DNA from: Bacteroidota bacterium
Lineage (GTDB): Bacteria; Bacteroidota; Bacteroidia; Chitinophagales; LD1
Assembly (NCBI GenBank): GCA_026391075.1
Contig: JAPLES010000020.1
Span: 1 to 64,000 of the forward strand
DNA: 64,000 nt
Reading direction: 5' to 3'
Part shown: positions 26,736 through 35,645 of the stretch, piece after piece
Layout of the letters: the number at the start of each line of letters is the position of its first letter
How positions within the stretch are numbered: the first letter of the stretch is position 1
The notes under the pieces: generated by a model
Seen by the model: only the letters and a program-made list of their open reading frames with translations
Database searches by the model: none
What the model was told of the DNA's origin: nothing
Translations under genes and position numbers: made by a program

Positions 26736-28591
26736 ATGAAATTGAAGTATACCTTTTTACAATTGCTGTTTGTTCGCTTAGGTATTGCTTTAGGCGTGTT
26801 TACTTTTTGTCGGTTAGTTTTTCTTGGTGTTAACTACCATTTATTGGGTTCGCCCGCTATGTTGCAAGTGTTGCACAGTTTGTTTGCCGGAATGCGTTTC
26901 GATGTTTCGAGTATTGCTACTTTTAATTCGTTGCTCATATTGTTGCATTTAATTCCGTTGAAAACCCGTAGTAAGTTTTGGTATCAGCAGCTTCTAAAGT
27001 TGGTGTTCTTCGCGGTAAACCTTCCACTACTTTTCATCAATTTAGTCGACACCTTTTCTTTCCCATTTTTTTTGCAACGGCTCACCGTTCAGGAAATCTT
27101 TATTACAGAAACGGGAAAGAGTTTTTCTACCATTTTCTTTGCCATCCTTGAAACACATTGGTATGTTATTCCTCTTCTCCTTTTGGTGGTATGGATGATG
27201 ATGAAAATCTATCGGGTTACAACAAAAGAAAATCTTCACACACCAAAATTGTTTATACAGGCATTCGTACTTTTGCTGGCCGTTCCATGCGTAGTAATTG
27301 CCATTCGGGGCGGACTTCAATATAAACCCATTTCCATAGTTCAGGCTGCAAAATATGAAGGAAGTAAGTTGTCACCGGTTATACTAAACACTCCTTTTTC
27401 GCTGCTCCATTCTGCTCTTGCACCTGCTGTTCCCGATTTTAATTATATGCCTTTGGAAGAAGCAAAAGCAATTTACCCATGCACTTATCTAGGTAACGCG
27501 AACGATAGTTTCAAGAGAATGAACGTGGTGGTAATTTTACTTGAAAGTTTTTCGGCTGAATATACTGGAGCCCTAAACCCCGGTATGCGCTTTACTCCTT
27601 TCCTTGATTCGTTATCCAAACATGGTCTCCTTTTTACGCATTGTTACGCCAATGGCAAATCATCTATTGAAGGCGTTCCATCGGTACTCAGTTCTATGCC
27701 TTCTTACTATTCCTTGCCATTCATTTCTTCGTCTCAATCACTTTATAACAATACCAGTTTTGCTTCTTTACTAAAACCATTGGGGTATCACACTGCTTTT
27801 CTCTATGGAAGTTATAACGGAACAATGGAGTTTGATTCTTACGCAGGTTCGGCCGGGTATGATAAATATTTAGGTCTAAACGAATTTCCTGAACATAAAA
27901 AATATGAAAGCGACTGGGGTATTGATGATATCAATTACTTAAAATATGCGAAGGGTCAGTTGGATTCGTTGCAACAACCTTTTCATGCCACGTTGTTTAC
28001 ACTTTCATCGCACCATCCTTTTAAATTATCTGAACACTACCAAAATATTTTACCGAAAGGGAATCACCCCATCTATTCAACTATTGCATTTACAGATTTG
28101 GCTTTGCGTCAATTTTTCGAAGCTGCTTCAAAGAGCAGTTGGTACAGCAATACCGTATTTCTTCTTTGTGGCGACCATACTGGTCCGTTTCAAAATAAAA
28201 CGTATTGGGCTTCTTCCACATTTTTGCTTTGCTATACACGCCTAACGGAGAGCTAAGTAACCGGTACGACAAAATAGTGCAGCAAACCGATTTTTTACCC
28301 AGCGTTATGCAATATCTTCATTATCCGGGTTCCTTTCATGCCAATGGAGCGAGCATATTTGATTCTACCGCCCAACGAATTTCTGTTCATAAATGCGGAG
28401 GAGCTTTCTCCCTAATTGACTCTACTATTTTGTTGCAATATTCTCCAGGTTGGAAACGTGCTTTCAACTATAAACAAGATTCTCTTTTTGAACACGGGGT
28501 TGAATACTATACTTCAGATGAATTTGTGCAGCGCGAAAAATTACTGAAGGCTGTTTTACGCAATTATTCTGAGGGGCTGAAGTCTAAATAA
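26736..28591 (+). pseudogene. LTA-synthase-like membrane sulfatase, frameshifted
   Basis: Alkaline-phosphatase superfamily enzyme of the LTA synthase / phosphoglycerol or phosphoethanolamine transferase type. Residues 1-190 hold about five membrane segments; the outward-facing domain has VVILLESFSAEYTG (metal and nucleophile region), NGKSSIEGVPSVLSSMPS and LLCGDHTGPF. The frame ends at 28256, but the rest of the domain continues in the -1 frame from about 28205 to 28591 (ALLYTPNGELS, then DFLPSVMQYLHYPG). The switch is explained by one missing T in the T5 run at 28221-28225; six Ts would give a single open frame. It is either a sequencing/assembly error or a real inactivating mutation. No programmed-frameshift signal is convincing. 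Confidence 0.85.
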
Positions 28592-28597
28592 CAAAAA

Positions 28598-29260
28598 CTA
28601 TACGTTCAGATACCGCATGAGCAAATCGTAGCGATCTTTCATATCCTCTGCATATTCGGCATCGTTATAAACAGAAATTACTTCGTACTCGTAACGTTCA
28701 AATGCAGCTATGATTCCCGAAACTTCCGAGGTGTTTAGCTTAATTGTGATTTCAGCTTTCTGCTCGAGTTGATTAATGTTGGTGTATAGACAAAGAATTT
28801 CGGCTTCGTTTTCTTCCACAATTCTAGCTACTTCCGAAAGCGAATAATCTTTCACCGCAACTTGCAACTCTAAAATTCCACCGGCATCTTTTACAGAATT
28901 CAAAACCGCAAAAGCGCGCAGACAACTTTCTGCCGAAATCATTCCGAGGTATTTATGGTCATCATTAATTACAGGAACTACGCGCACATTATATTCCAAT
29001 GCCGATTTCATTACATCAAAAATATGTGCGGTATCTTTGACCGAAGGCTTACGAAATATTTGTGTGAAATTTTTTAGCGGTTGATTCAGATGTTTCATGT
29101 TGATGACATCTTCCATAGTTACCAAACCGATATAACTGTTACCATCAACCACCGGTAACTGGCTAACGTTGTACTCGTGCATAGCAAGCAACACTTGTTC
29201 CCCTGTGTCATCTAAATGAAGCGGAGGAATTGAATGTGATATAAGGTCTGGTGCAATCAT
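28598..29260 (-). CDS. CBS domain pair protein
   Basis: 220 residues: two CBS motifs (about 1-130; SQLPVVDGNSYIGLVTMEDV and VRVVPVINDDHKYLGMIS) followed by an ACT-like region (about 135-210). CBS pairs bind adenosyl ligands and regulate partners. It has no catalytic domain. It is convergent with the sulfatase gene (6 bases apart). In Bacteroidota such a gene is often near nadK; here the sulfatase and DUF5686 genes lie between. Confidence 0.85.
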   Translation of the reverse strand: MIAPDLISHSIPPLHLDDTGEQVLLAMHEYNVSQLPVVDGNSYIGLVTMEDVINMKHLNQPLKNFTQIFRKPSVKDTAHIFDVMKSALEYNVRVVPVINDDHKYLGMISAESCLRAFAVLNSVKDAGGILELQVAVKDYSLSEVARIVEENEAEILCLYTNINQLEQKAEITIKLNTSEVSGIIAAFERYEYEVISVYNDAEYAEDMKDRYDLLMRYLNV

Positions 29261-29370
29261 TTTCTTGTTCTTAAATAGTTAGACGAATAAAACATTTAAA
29301 AGGTTGAAGTAGTGTTCGGTTATTACTTGTTTTTTACAATTCTATGACAATTCATCAAACGCAAAAACCG

Positions 29371-30129
29371 TCATCCATTCTTTTTCAAAAACCTGTCCAA
29401 TATTTTATTGAACTGTTCGGGTTGCTCCATCATGGCAGCATGTCCGCATTGATGAATAATGTGCAACTCTGCATTCGGCAATAATTTCCGAAATTCTTCT
29501 CCCACAAACGCAGGAGTAATGATGTCTTCGTTTCCCCAAATTAAACAAACGGGTAAATCCATTTTCAGGATTTCTTCACGCAGGTTATGGCGAAGAGCTG
29601 ACTTTGCCATAACTACTAAACGAATCGCTTTTGCGCGGTCGTTTACAATTTCGAAAACTTCATCGGTCAATTCTTTAGTTGCCAAACCAGGATTAAAGAA
29701 CGTGCCTTCGGTTTTCTTCTTTACATATTCATAATCGCCTTTGCGCGGATAAGTATCGCCTAATGAATTTTCAAATAAACCCGAACTACCTGTAAGCGTC
29801 ATCGTCTTTACTTTGTCAGGTTTGCGAAGACAATACATTTGTGCAATGTGCCCGCCTAATGAATTTCCAATCAAGTGAACCTTCGAATATTTTTTGTGTT
29901 CGATGAATTCATCAATGTAATCTACCATTCCGGTAACGGTGGTTTGATCTATTTCTAAAGTATAGAGCGGCAGAAGAGGAATGGCAACTTTGTAGTGCGG
30001 AGAAAAATAAGTGATGAGTTCATTGAAATTACTCAGCGCTCCGAACAAACCATGCAACAAAACAATTGCTTCGCCTTTTCCCTCTTCACAGTAATTGAAA
30101 CGTTGTTCGTGCTTTACTTCAAAACTCAT
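29371..30129 (-). CDS. Alpha/beta hydrolase
   Basis: 252-residue cytoplasmic hydrolase. The oxyanion-hole motif VLLHGLFGAL, nucleophile elbow GNSLGG (Ser about 90), acid WGNEDIITP and C-terminal His in QCGHAAMMEQPEQF form a complete catalytic set. Substrate is unknown; the sequence is like meta-cleavage-product hydrolases and lipase-like esterases of the family. It is monocistronic, followed on the same strand by the CBS gene. Confidence 0.88.
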   Translation of the reverse strand: MSFEVKHEQRFNYCEEGKGEAIVLLHGLFGALSNFNELITYFSPHYKVAIPLLPLYTLEIDQTTVTGMVDYIDEFIEHKKYSKVHLIGNSLGGHIAQMYCLRKPDKVKTMTLTGSSGLFENSLGDTYPRKGDYEYVKKKTEGTFFNPGLATKELTDEVFEIVNDRAKAIRLVVMAKSALRHNLREEILKMDLPVCLIWGNEDIITPAFVGEEFRKLLPNAELHIIHQCGHAAMMEQPEQFNKILDRFLKKNG

Positions 30130-30244
30130 TCATAAAATTTCGTTTAAGACGAAAGTAATTTTTTGAAGAGAAAACAAAATTGCGTTTACGTTAAGGAATA
30201 TGAACAGCGGGTTTTGTTTGTAGTGTAAATCGACCATTTATTTC

Positions 30245-30328
30245 TGACCATAGACCACTGACCATCGACCATTGAAATACATAACTTGTCTTTGGAATGG
30301 TCGATGGTCAGTGGTCAATTGTCAATTT
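30245..30328. repeat. Inverted pair of heptad arrays at the pabA 3' end
   Basis: Heptads TGACCAT AGACCAC and so on (30245-30279) face the complementary heptads TCGATGG TCAGTGG (30294-30328). They contain a perfect 21 bp inverted repeat (30253-30273 / 30296-30316) with a 22-base loop. The right half runs into pabA and encodes its last residues (EIDN). The hairpin may end transcription. Confidence 0.8.
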
Positions 30329-30884
30329 CTCGAAACCAATTCTTCATCAACTGCAAACCGTGTGGAGTAAGAATAGATTCAGGGTGAAACTGCATGCCCA
30401 CAATTTTTAAAGTAGGATGTGTAATCGCCATTGCATCACCATCTTTTGTTGTAGCAGTTATCTGCAATTCGGTTTTCTCCAGTTCTTTTAGTATTAACGA
30501 ATGATAACGCATAACATCAAATTCGTCAGGCAGGTTTTTGAAGAAATAGTTTCTGTTGTGTGTGATGTTTGAAGTTTTTCCGTGCATCGGCCTTATTGCT
30601 TTCACCAGTTTAGCGCCAAAAAATTCCCCGATGGCCTGATGACCGAGACAGATTCCTAGAATTGGTTTTGTTTGATGAAAGCTTTCGATGAACTTCATGG
30701 TAATTCCTGCTTCGCTTGGCGTTTTAGGACCGGGAGAAATGATGGCGGAAGAAAAATTGAGCTTTTCAATTTCATCTAAACTCATTTCATCGTTACGGAT
30801 AACGTGGCATTCTTTTCCGCATTGAAGAATGTAATCGCGGAGGTTGTAGGTGAAAGAATCGTAGTTATCCAGAAGCAGAACCAT
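30315..30884 (-). CDS. pabA: Class I glutamine amidotransferase, PabA/TrpG type
   Basis: 189 residues with the complete triad: nucleophile Cys in GICLGHQAIGEFFG (about 79), and His and Glu in FHPESILTPHG (about 169/171). It supplies ammonia to a chorismate-using partner (aminodeoxychorismate synthase PabB or anthranilate synthase TrpE). No partner subunit is in the window, so which pathway cannot be settled. Heptad arrays lie on both sides: one starts 7 bases before the ATG, the other overlaps the stop. Confidence 0.9.
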   Translation of the reverse strand: MVLLLDNYDSFTYNLRDYILQCGKECHVIRNDEMSLDEIEKLNFSSAIISPGPKTPSEAGITMKFIESFHQTKPILGICLGHQAIGEFFGAKLVKAIRPMHGKTSNITHNRNYFFKNLPDEFDVMRYHSLILKELEKTELQITATTKDGDAMAITHPTLKIVGMQFHPESILTPHGLQLMKNWFREIDN

Positions 30885-30890
30885 GGCACG

Positions 30891-30979
30891 AATTACTAAA
30901 TACTAATTACAAATTACTAATTGAATACAGAATGGCGGCTGTTACTTAGTAATTAGTAATTGGTTAAATAGTAATTGGG
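30891..30979. repeat. Inverted pair of heptad arrays between pabA and the CvpA gene
   Basis: AATTACT-type units (30891-30925) face AATTAGT/AATTGGT units (30944-30979) across an 18-base centre that is not repeated. One extra T breaks the phase near 30965. It starts 7 bases before the pabA ATG and ends 2 bases from the CvpA stop. Confidence 0.8.
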
Positions 30980-30980
30980 G

Positions 30981-31502
30981 TTACTTGATGCCAAAGAGTT
31001 CATCAAACTTTCCAAACGTGTCTTTAAACATTGGAACTACTGAGCCCGAAATTTCCATCACTTTTGGAGCGAGGTTGGAAATGTATGGATACACATGCGA
31101 TGTTTCTTTCTGCTTGATAGGCACCACATCTAAACGATTCAAAAACCAAATGAACACACATAACACATACAAACCCACGAGCGAGTGAAGTATGCCGCCA
31201 AAAATCTGGTTGAACAGATTCATGGAAAATGATTTCAGAATTTGTTCCAGCCCCCAGCCTATCAGTTTCATTAAACCAACTACCAAGGCTAGCACTAAAA
31301 CAAAAGCAATAATTGCAAGTGTTTTTGGTTCGAGGTGCGCCAAGCCGTGTAACAGATTCACCATCATGTAGCTGAACTTAAGTGCAGCTACAATACCCAG
31401 AAACCATCCGAGAATGGAAAAAAGGGAATAGATAATTCCGTTTTTATAGCCTTGATAAAAACCAAGGACGATGAAAATGAGAAAGAGAATATCGAAAACC
31501 AT
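30981..31502 (-). CDS. CvpA family membrane protein
   Basis: 173 residues with four hydrophobic segments and the family N-terminus (FDILFLIFIVLGFYQGYKNGIIYSLFSILGW). CvpA proteins are inner-membrane proteins linked to colicin V production and envelope stress in other bacteria; their molecular role is unclear. It lies between pabA and the GatB/YqeY gene on the same strand. A heptad array begins 6 bases before the start codon. Confidence 0.88.
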   Translation of the reverse strand: MVFDILFLIFIVLGFYQGYKNGIIYSLFSILGWFLGIVAALKFSYMMVNLLHGLAHLEPKTLAIIAFVLVLALVVGLMKLIGWGLEQILKSFSMNLFNQIFGGILHSLVGLYVLCVFIWFLNRLDVVPIKQKETSHVYPYISNLAPKVMEISGSVVPMFKDTFGKFDELFGIK

Positions 31503-31507
31503 GTATT

Positions 31508-31542
31508 AAAGTTCAAAGTTCAAAAATCAAAGTTCAAAGAGT
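31508..31542. repeat. Heptad array (5 x 7 bp) before the CvpA gene
   Basis: Units AAAGTTC AAAGTTC, then AAAAATC, AAAGTTC and AAAGAGT. It fills the gap between the CvpA start and the GatB/YqeY stop. Confidence 0.75.
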
Positions 31543-31991
31543 TAAACCAACAAACTCTTAACGGTATCTGCCACTAATTTATTATCTGCTTTGCCGGCTA
31601 ACTGTTTGCTCACCATGCCCATTACCTTACCCATTTCTTTTTGAGTGGTAGCACCGGTACTCGCAATAGCGGCTTTTACAATCTCCACCACTTCGGCCTC
31701 GCTCATCATGGCAGGTAAATATTTTTCAATTACTGCAGCTTCTTCCTTTTCTTTATCAATTAAATCCTGACGGTTTGCTTTTTCAAACTCAGTAATAGAA
31801 TCTCTGCGCTGCTTCACCATTTTCTGCAACATCTGCACTTCTTTTTCGGGGCTTATAATTCCGTTTGCGCCCTTTTCGGTTTTAGCTTTAATTATTTCGC
31901 TTTTAATGGCGCGCACTGCTCTTAGGCGCGCTTCGTCTTTAGCCATCATGGCGGCTTTAATATCGTTGTTGATTGTTTCTTCGAGTGCCAT
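31542..31991 (-). CDS. GatB/YqeY domain protein
   Basis: 149 residues, helical, matching the YqeY family throughout (IKAAMMAKDEARLRAVRAIKSEI, EKYLPAMMSEAEV, KEMGKVMGMVSKQLAGKAD). The domain resembles the tRNA-binding tail of GatB. Free-standing YqeY proteins are widespread and uncharacterised, possibly tRNA related. It is divergent from kmo. Confidence 0.92.
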   Translation of the reverse strand: MALEETINNDIKAAMMAKDEARLRAVRAIKSEIIKAKTEKGANGIISPEKEVQMLQKMVKQRRDSITEFEKANRQDLIDKEKEEAAVIEKYLPAMMSEAEVVEIVKAAIASTGATTQKEMGKVMGMVSKQLAGKADNKLVADTVKSLLV

Positions 31992-32011
31992 AGTTCAAAA
32001 ATTTTATGGTG

Positions 32012-32040
32012 CGAATGTAGGAAAAAACAGAACTGACAAA
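32012..32040 (-). promoter_or_regulatory. Possible promoter of the GatB/YqeY gene
   Basis: On the minus strand TTTG (32040-32037), a 17-base spacer, then TACATTCG (32019-32012), one base off the TAnnTTTG consensus and with a short spacer. It is suggestive only. Confidence 0.3.
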
Positions 32041-32080
32041 TTTCAGTATTGCGAATAAAGATTGTTGATAGTTTAGCCCC

Positions 32081-33430
32081 ATGCAAAAAAACATAACCAT
32101 AGTAGGTGCGGGTTTGGTTGGTTCAATGCTCGCGTGCTATTTGAGCAAACGCGGCCATAAAGTAAATGTGTATGAGCGCAGAGGCGATATGCGCAAGGTA
32201 GGTTATGTGGGTGGTCGCTCCATTAATTTGGCGTTGAGCCATAGAGGATGGAAGGCGTTGAAAAAAATTGGTTTGGCAGAAGCCGTAGAAAAAATTGCCA
32301 TTCACATGCGTGGACGAATGATTCACGATTTGCAGGGCAACACACAATTGATTCCTTACGGCAAAGACGGACAAAGTATTTACTCGGTAAGTCGTGGCGA
32401 TTTAAATCGCATTATGGTAGAAGAAGCCGACAAACTCGATGGCGTAAATTTTTTCTTCGACCATCGCTGTTCAAAAATTGATTTCGATAAAAACAAAATG
32501 GTTTTTGAAAAACCGAATGGAGAAGAAGTGCCTCAAAACGATACAGGAATAATTTTTGGAGCCGATGGTGCGTATAGCGAGGTGCGTTACAAAATGCAAA
32601 TAACTCCCAACTTCAATTTGCATCAGCAACACGAACCGTATGGTTACAAAGAATTGCATATTCCTGCAAGCAAAACAGGCGAACATCAGTTAGAAAAAAA
32701 CGCATTGCACATTTGGCCCCGCGGAAGTTTTATGATGATTGCCCTGCCGAATATGGATGGAAGTTTTACGGTTACGCTTTTCAATGCGTTTGAAGGTCAG
32801 AACTCTTTTAGTGTTTTGACAACCAACGAAGCGGTGAGAAAATTCTTCACCACTTTTTTTGCCAATGCCGTTCCGCTGATGCCTGAGTTGGAAAAAACAT
32901 TTTTCGAAAACCCAACTTGCTCACTCGTTACGATTCGCTCTTATCCTTGGAAATACAAACACGCTTGTTTAATTGGCGATGCGGCTCATGCTATTGTTCC
33001 GTTTTACGGACAGGGAATGAACTGCGGTTTTGAAGATGTAAACGAGCTGGATGAAATTCTATGCGCCAATGAAAATTGGGATGAAGCACTTGATAAATTT
33101 CAACAGCAGCGCAAACCAAATGCAGATGCCATAGCGGCTCTTGCTTTGCACAACTACATTGAGATGCGCGACCTAAGCGGCAGAAAAGTTTTTCAGCTGC
33201 GAACACAAATTGAAAAGAAGATAGCTGAAAAGTTTGGCAACAAATTCATGACGCACTACGCGATGGTAACGTTCAGTGATTTGTCGTATTCAGAAGCGCA
33301 GCAACGCGGAGCAAAACAAAACGAACTGCTAGACAAAATAATGGCGCTGCAAAACATTGAAGAGAATTGGGACAGCGAAGAGGTTTTGCAAATGGCAGAA
33401 GAATGGATTGAAGCCAATTCGAAAATTTGA
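32081..33430 (+). CDS. kmo: Kynurenine 3-monooxygenase
   Basis: 449-residue flavoprotein that hydroxylates L-kynurenine with NADPH and oxygen. It has the Rossmann motif ITIVGAGLVGSMLACYLSKRG at the N-terminus, the family segment GRSINLALSHRGW, and the second FAD motif CLIGDAAHAIVPFYGQGMNCGFEDV near residue 305. The enzyme is part of aerobic tryptophan degradation / quinolinate formation. Other kynurenine genes (kynU, tryptophan dioxygenase) are not in the window. The last codons run into an 8-base-period repeat. Confidence 0.95.
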   Translation: MQKNITIVGAGLVGSMLACYLSKRGHKVNVYERRGDMRKVGYVGGRSINLALSHRGWKALKKIGLAEAVEKIAIHMRGRMIHDLQGNTQLIPYGKDGQSIYSVSRGDLNRIMVEEADKLDGVNFFFDHRCSKIDFDKNKMVFEKPNGEEVPQNDTGIIFGADGAYSEVRYKMQITPNFNLHQQHEPYGYKELHIPASKTGEHQLEKNALHIWPRGSFMMIALPNMDGSFTVTLFNAFEGQNSFSVLTTNEAVRKFFTTFFANAVPLMPELEKTFFENPTCSLVTIRSYPWKYKHACLIGDAAHAIVPFYGQGMNCGFEDVNELDEILCANENWDEALDKFQQQRKPNADAIAALALHNYIEMRDLSGRKVFQLRTQIEKKIAEKFGNKFMTHYAMVTFSDLSYSEAQQRGAKQNELLDKIMALQNIEENWDSEEVLQMAEEWIEANSKI

Positions 33431-33444
33431 AAATTTGAAAATTC
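33421..33444. repeat. Tandem 8 bp repeat at the kmo stop
   Basis: GAAAATTT GAAAATTT GAAAATTC: three 8-base units that overlap the kmo stop codon. It resembles the heptad arrays but has period 8. Confidence 0.6.
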
Positions 33445-33496
33445 GGAAATGAACCCACGACAACCTTTTGCCGTCTTTAAATTAGCTTTGTAACCA

Positions 33497-35623
33497 ATGA
33501 AAAAGATTTTGAAAATCTTTATGACTAATCTAATAGCCCCCTTAAGGGGGTTGGGGGTGCTGTTGTTATCTCCCATGATTTTGTTTGCTCAATTTACAGA
33601 AGAAGACAACCGTGTAATAAACGAATTTATCGTTATGGTAAAACCTGCACATTCGATTGAAGTGTTGTTACAAAGCACGTCATCGCTTAAAGTTAAAGAA
33701 GTGCTTTCTCCGCGCATGAATATTTATTTGCTCGAAAGAAATTCAATAGCATCACCCAATGAATTTCTTCTCTCGCTTCAGCAAAATGAACACGTAAAGC
33801 TTGCGCAGTTCAATCATACCGGCATAAAAGAACGTTCGCTAATTCCCAATGATTCTTATTTCAATCAACAATGGAATATGATGAATACAGGACAAGGTGG
33901 TGGACTACCTGGTGCCGATATTCAGGCAAAAGATGCATGGGCAATTAATCATGATGCAGTGACCTGTGCAGGCGATTCGGTGGTAATTGCCATTGTTGAC
34001 GGAACTATTGATTTGAATCATGAAGACGTAAATTTTTTCAATAACCGAAGTGAAATTCCGGGTAATAGTATTGACGATGATGGCAATGGGTACATTGATG
34101 ATGTGAACGGATGGAACGCTTCTCAAAACAATGGTAATGTGCAAGGCAATAACGACCACAGTATGCATTTGGCGGGAATTGCAGCAGCAAAAGGCAATGA
34201 TAGTGTTGGTGTAGCAGGCGTTTGTTGGGGAGCAAAAATAATTCCAGTGGTATATGGCAGTACCACAGAAAGCAATGTGGTAAAAGCTTATGATTACGTG
34301 CGCGAAATGCGTTTATTATACAATAGCACTTTCGGAACAAAAGGCGCTTACATTGTTGCCACCAATTCTTCTTTTGGAGTTGATTTTGGTGAGCCTTCCT
34401 CCTATCCTATTTGGTGTGCCATGTATGATTCAATGGGCTATGTTGGAATTTTGAGTGCGTCTGCCACTGCTAATTTAAACATTGATGTAGAAACGCAAGG
34501 CGATATTCCAACCACTTGCCCGAGTAATTATTTGATAGCAGTAACGAACACTACGCGAACAGATACGCGCAACTCAGGTGCAGCATATGGCAAAACAAGT
34601 ATTGACCTTGGTGCACCAGGCACTCAGGTTTTTTCAACTTATCACGGCAATCAATACAACGTTATGACCGGCACTTCTATGTCAACTCCACATGTAGCGG
34701 GAACGATTGGAGCCATGTATTCGGCTGCATGTTGTGCATTGATTGATTATTCTTACGAGCATCCTGACCAAGCAGCACTATTAATTCGCGATTATATTTT
34801 GGAAGGTGCAGAATGGATTTCTTCGATGAATAATATTACTACAACAAACGGAAGATTGAATTTGTATCGAGCTATAGTGAACCTCAATAAATACAATTGT
34901 GACTCCTGCGATTTCAGTATTGGCATCAACAAAACTGCAATTACTTGCAAAAATAGCAATGACGGTATGTTGAGTTTGGCTATTGATTCGGGAAGTTCAT
35001 CGGTTTATACTATTCTTTGGTCCGATACTTCTTCCAATGCAAATCTTTCAAACCGAGGCGAAGGTTTTTACACCGTAACAGTAACTGACAGCAGCGGTTG
35101 TTCGCGTTTTGCATCTGTCGAATTGCATCATCCCGATTCTGTAATTATTAGCAATGTAACTTTCGTTCCGGCCGACTCTGCAAATGCAGGAGCCATTCAC
35201 ATTGGAGCATTTGCCGTTAATGAACCGCTCTTGTATTCCATTGACGGAATAAATTATCAGCAAACCGCAACGTTCAGTATTCCGAGTAATGGAAATTATA
35301 CTGTGTATGTGCGAAACTCTTCGGGCTGTGTGGTGCAGCAAAATGTTTTGGTGAGTTCCGTTGATGAGTTAGATGTTGCGGGTTATGAGTTGAAGGTTTA
35401 TCCAAATCCGGTGAGTGATGAGTTAACGGTTTACATTTTACAGTTTACAGTAGAGAGAACTACACTTCAAATCTTTGATGCAATGGGAAGAAAAATTGTT
35501 GAAGCAATTCCCACAACTACAAACTTCAAACTTCAAACTTCAAACTTGTCGAACGGAATTTATTTTCTCTCGACAGAATCAGCACACCAAAAACTCACCC
35601 ACAGGTTTGTGGTGAATAAATAG
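33497..35623 (+). CDS. S8 family subtilisin-like protease with T9SS sorting domain
   Basis: 708-residue secreted serine protease. The catalytic set is complete: Asp168 (VVIAIVDGTID), His221 (DHSMHLAGI, in place of the usual HGTHVAG), oxyanion Asn290 (ATNSSFG) and Ser394 (TGTSMSTPHVAG). A beta-sandwich region with SprB-like character (about 475-610) and a type A T9SS sorting domain (about 630-708, ELKVYPNPVSDELTVY) follow. The signal peptide (about 1-31) is odd: its middle is encoded by a GC-rich palindromic repeat (33537-33550). Heptad repeats encode part of the sorting domain (35430-35450 and 35514-35548). Confidence 0.92.
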   Translation: MKKILKIFMTNLIAPLRGLGVLLLSPMILFAQFTEEDNRVINEFIVMVKPAHSIEVLLQSTSSLKVKEVLSPRMNIYLLERNSIASPNEFLLSLQQNEHVKLAQFNHTGIKERSLIPNDSYFNQQWNMMNTGQGGGLPGADIQAKDAWAINHDAVTCAGDSVVIAIVDGTIDLNHEDVNFFNNRSEIPGNSIDDDGNGYIDDVNGWNASQNNGNVQGNNDHSMHLAGIAAAKGNDSVGVAGVCWGAKIIPVVYGSTTESNVVKAYDYVREMRLLYNSTFGTKGAYIVATNSSFGVDFGEPSSYPIWCAMYDSMGYVGILSASATANLNIDVETQGDIPTTCPSNYLIAVTNTTRTDTRNSGAAYGKTSIDLGAPGTQVFSTYHGNQYNVMTGTSMSTPHVAGTIGAMYSAACCALIDYSYEHPDQAALLIRDYILEGAEWISSMNNITTTNGRLNLYRAIVNLNKYNCDSCDFSIGINKTAITCKNSNDGMLSLAIDSGSSSVYTILWSDTSSNANLSNRGEGFYTVTVTDSSGCSRFASVELHHPDSVIISNVTFVPADSANAGAIHIGAFAVNEPLLYSIDGINYQQTATFSIPSNGNYTVYVRNSSGCVVQQNVLVSSVDELDVAGYELKVYPNPVSDELTVYILQFTVERTTLQIFDAMGRKIVEAIPTTTNFKLQTSNLSNGIYFLSTESAHQKLTHRFVVNK
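33537..33560. repeat. GC-rich palindromic repeat inside a signal-peptide coding region
   Basis: Perfect 14 bp palindrome CCCCCTTAAGGGGG followed by TTGGGGGTGC. This matches an intergenic repeat type common in Bacteroidota. Here it is translated as APLRGLGVL in the subtilase signal peptide. Confidence 0.7.
35430..35450. repeat. Heptad repeat (3 x 7 bp) in the subtilase gene
   Basis: TTTACAT, then TTTACAG twice, in frame within the T9SS sorting domain (encodes YILQFTV). Confidence 0.6.
35514..35548. repeat. Heptad array (5 x 7 bp) in the T9SS sorting domain of the subtilase
   Basis: CAACTAC, then AAACTTC three times and AAACTTG. It encodes NFKLQTSNL. A matching array is at the same domain position in the next T9SS protein (39161-39195). 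Confidence 0.75.
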
Positions 35624-35645
35624 ATTCGCCATCTCAATTACTTTC

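Noticed and set aside
28221-28225. Programmed -1 frameshift site in the sulfatase
   Set aside because: The local sequence A TTT TTG is not a standard slippery heptamer and there is no downstream structure that I can see; a homopolymer error or mutation is simpler.
28205-28591. Separate small gene after the sulfatase
   Set aside because: The sequence continues the sulfatase domain in another frame and has no start of its own; one missing T explains it.
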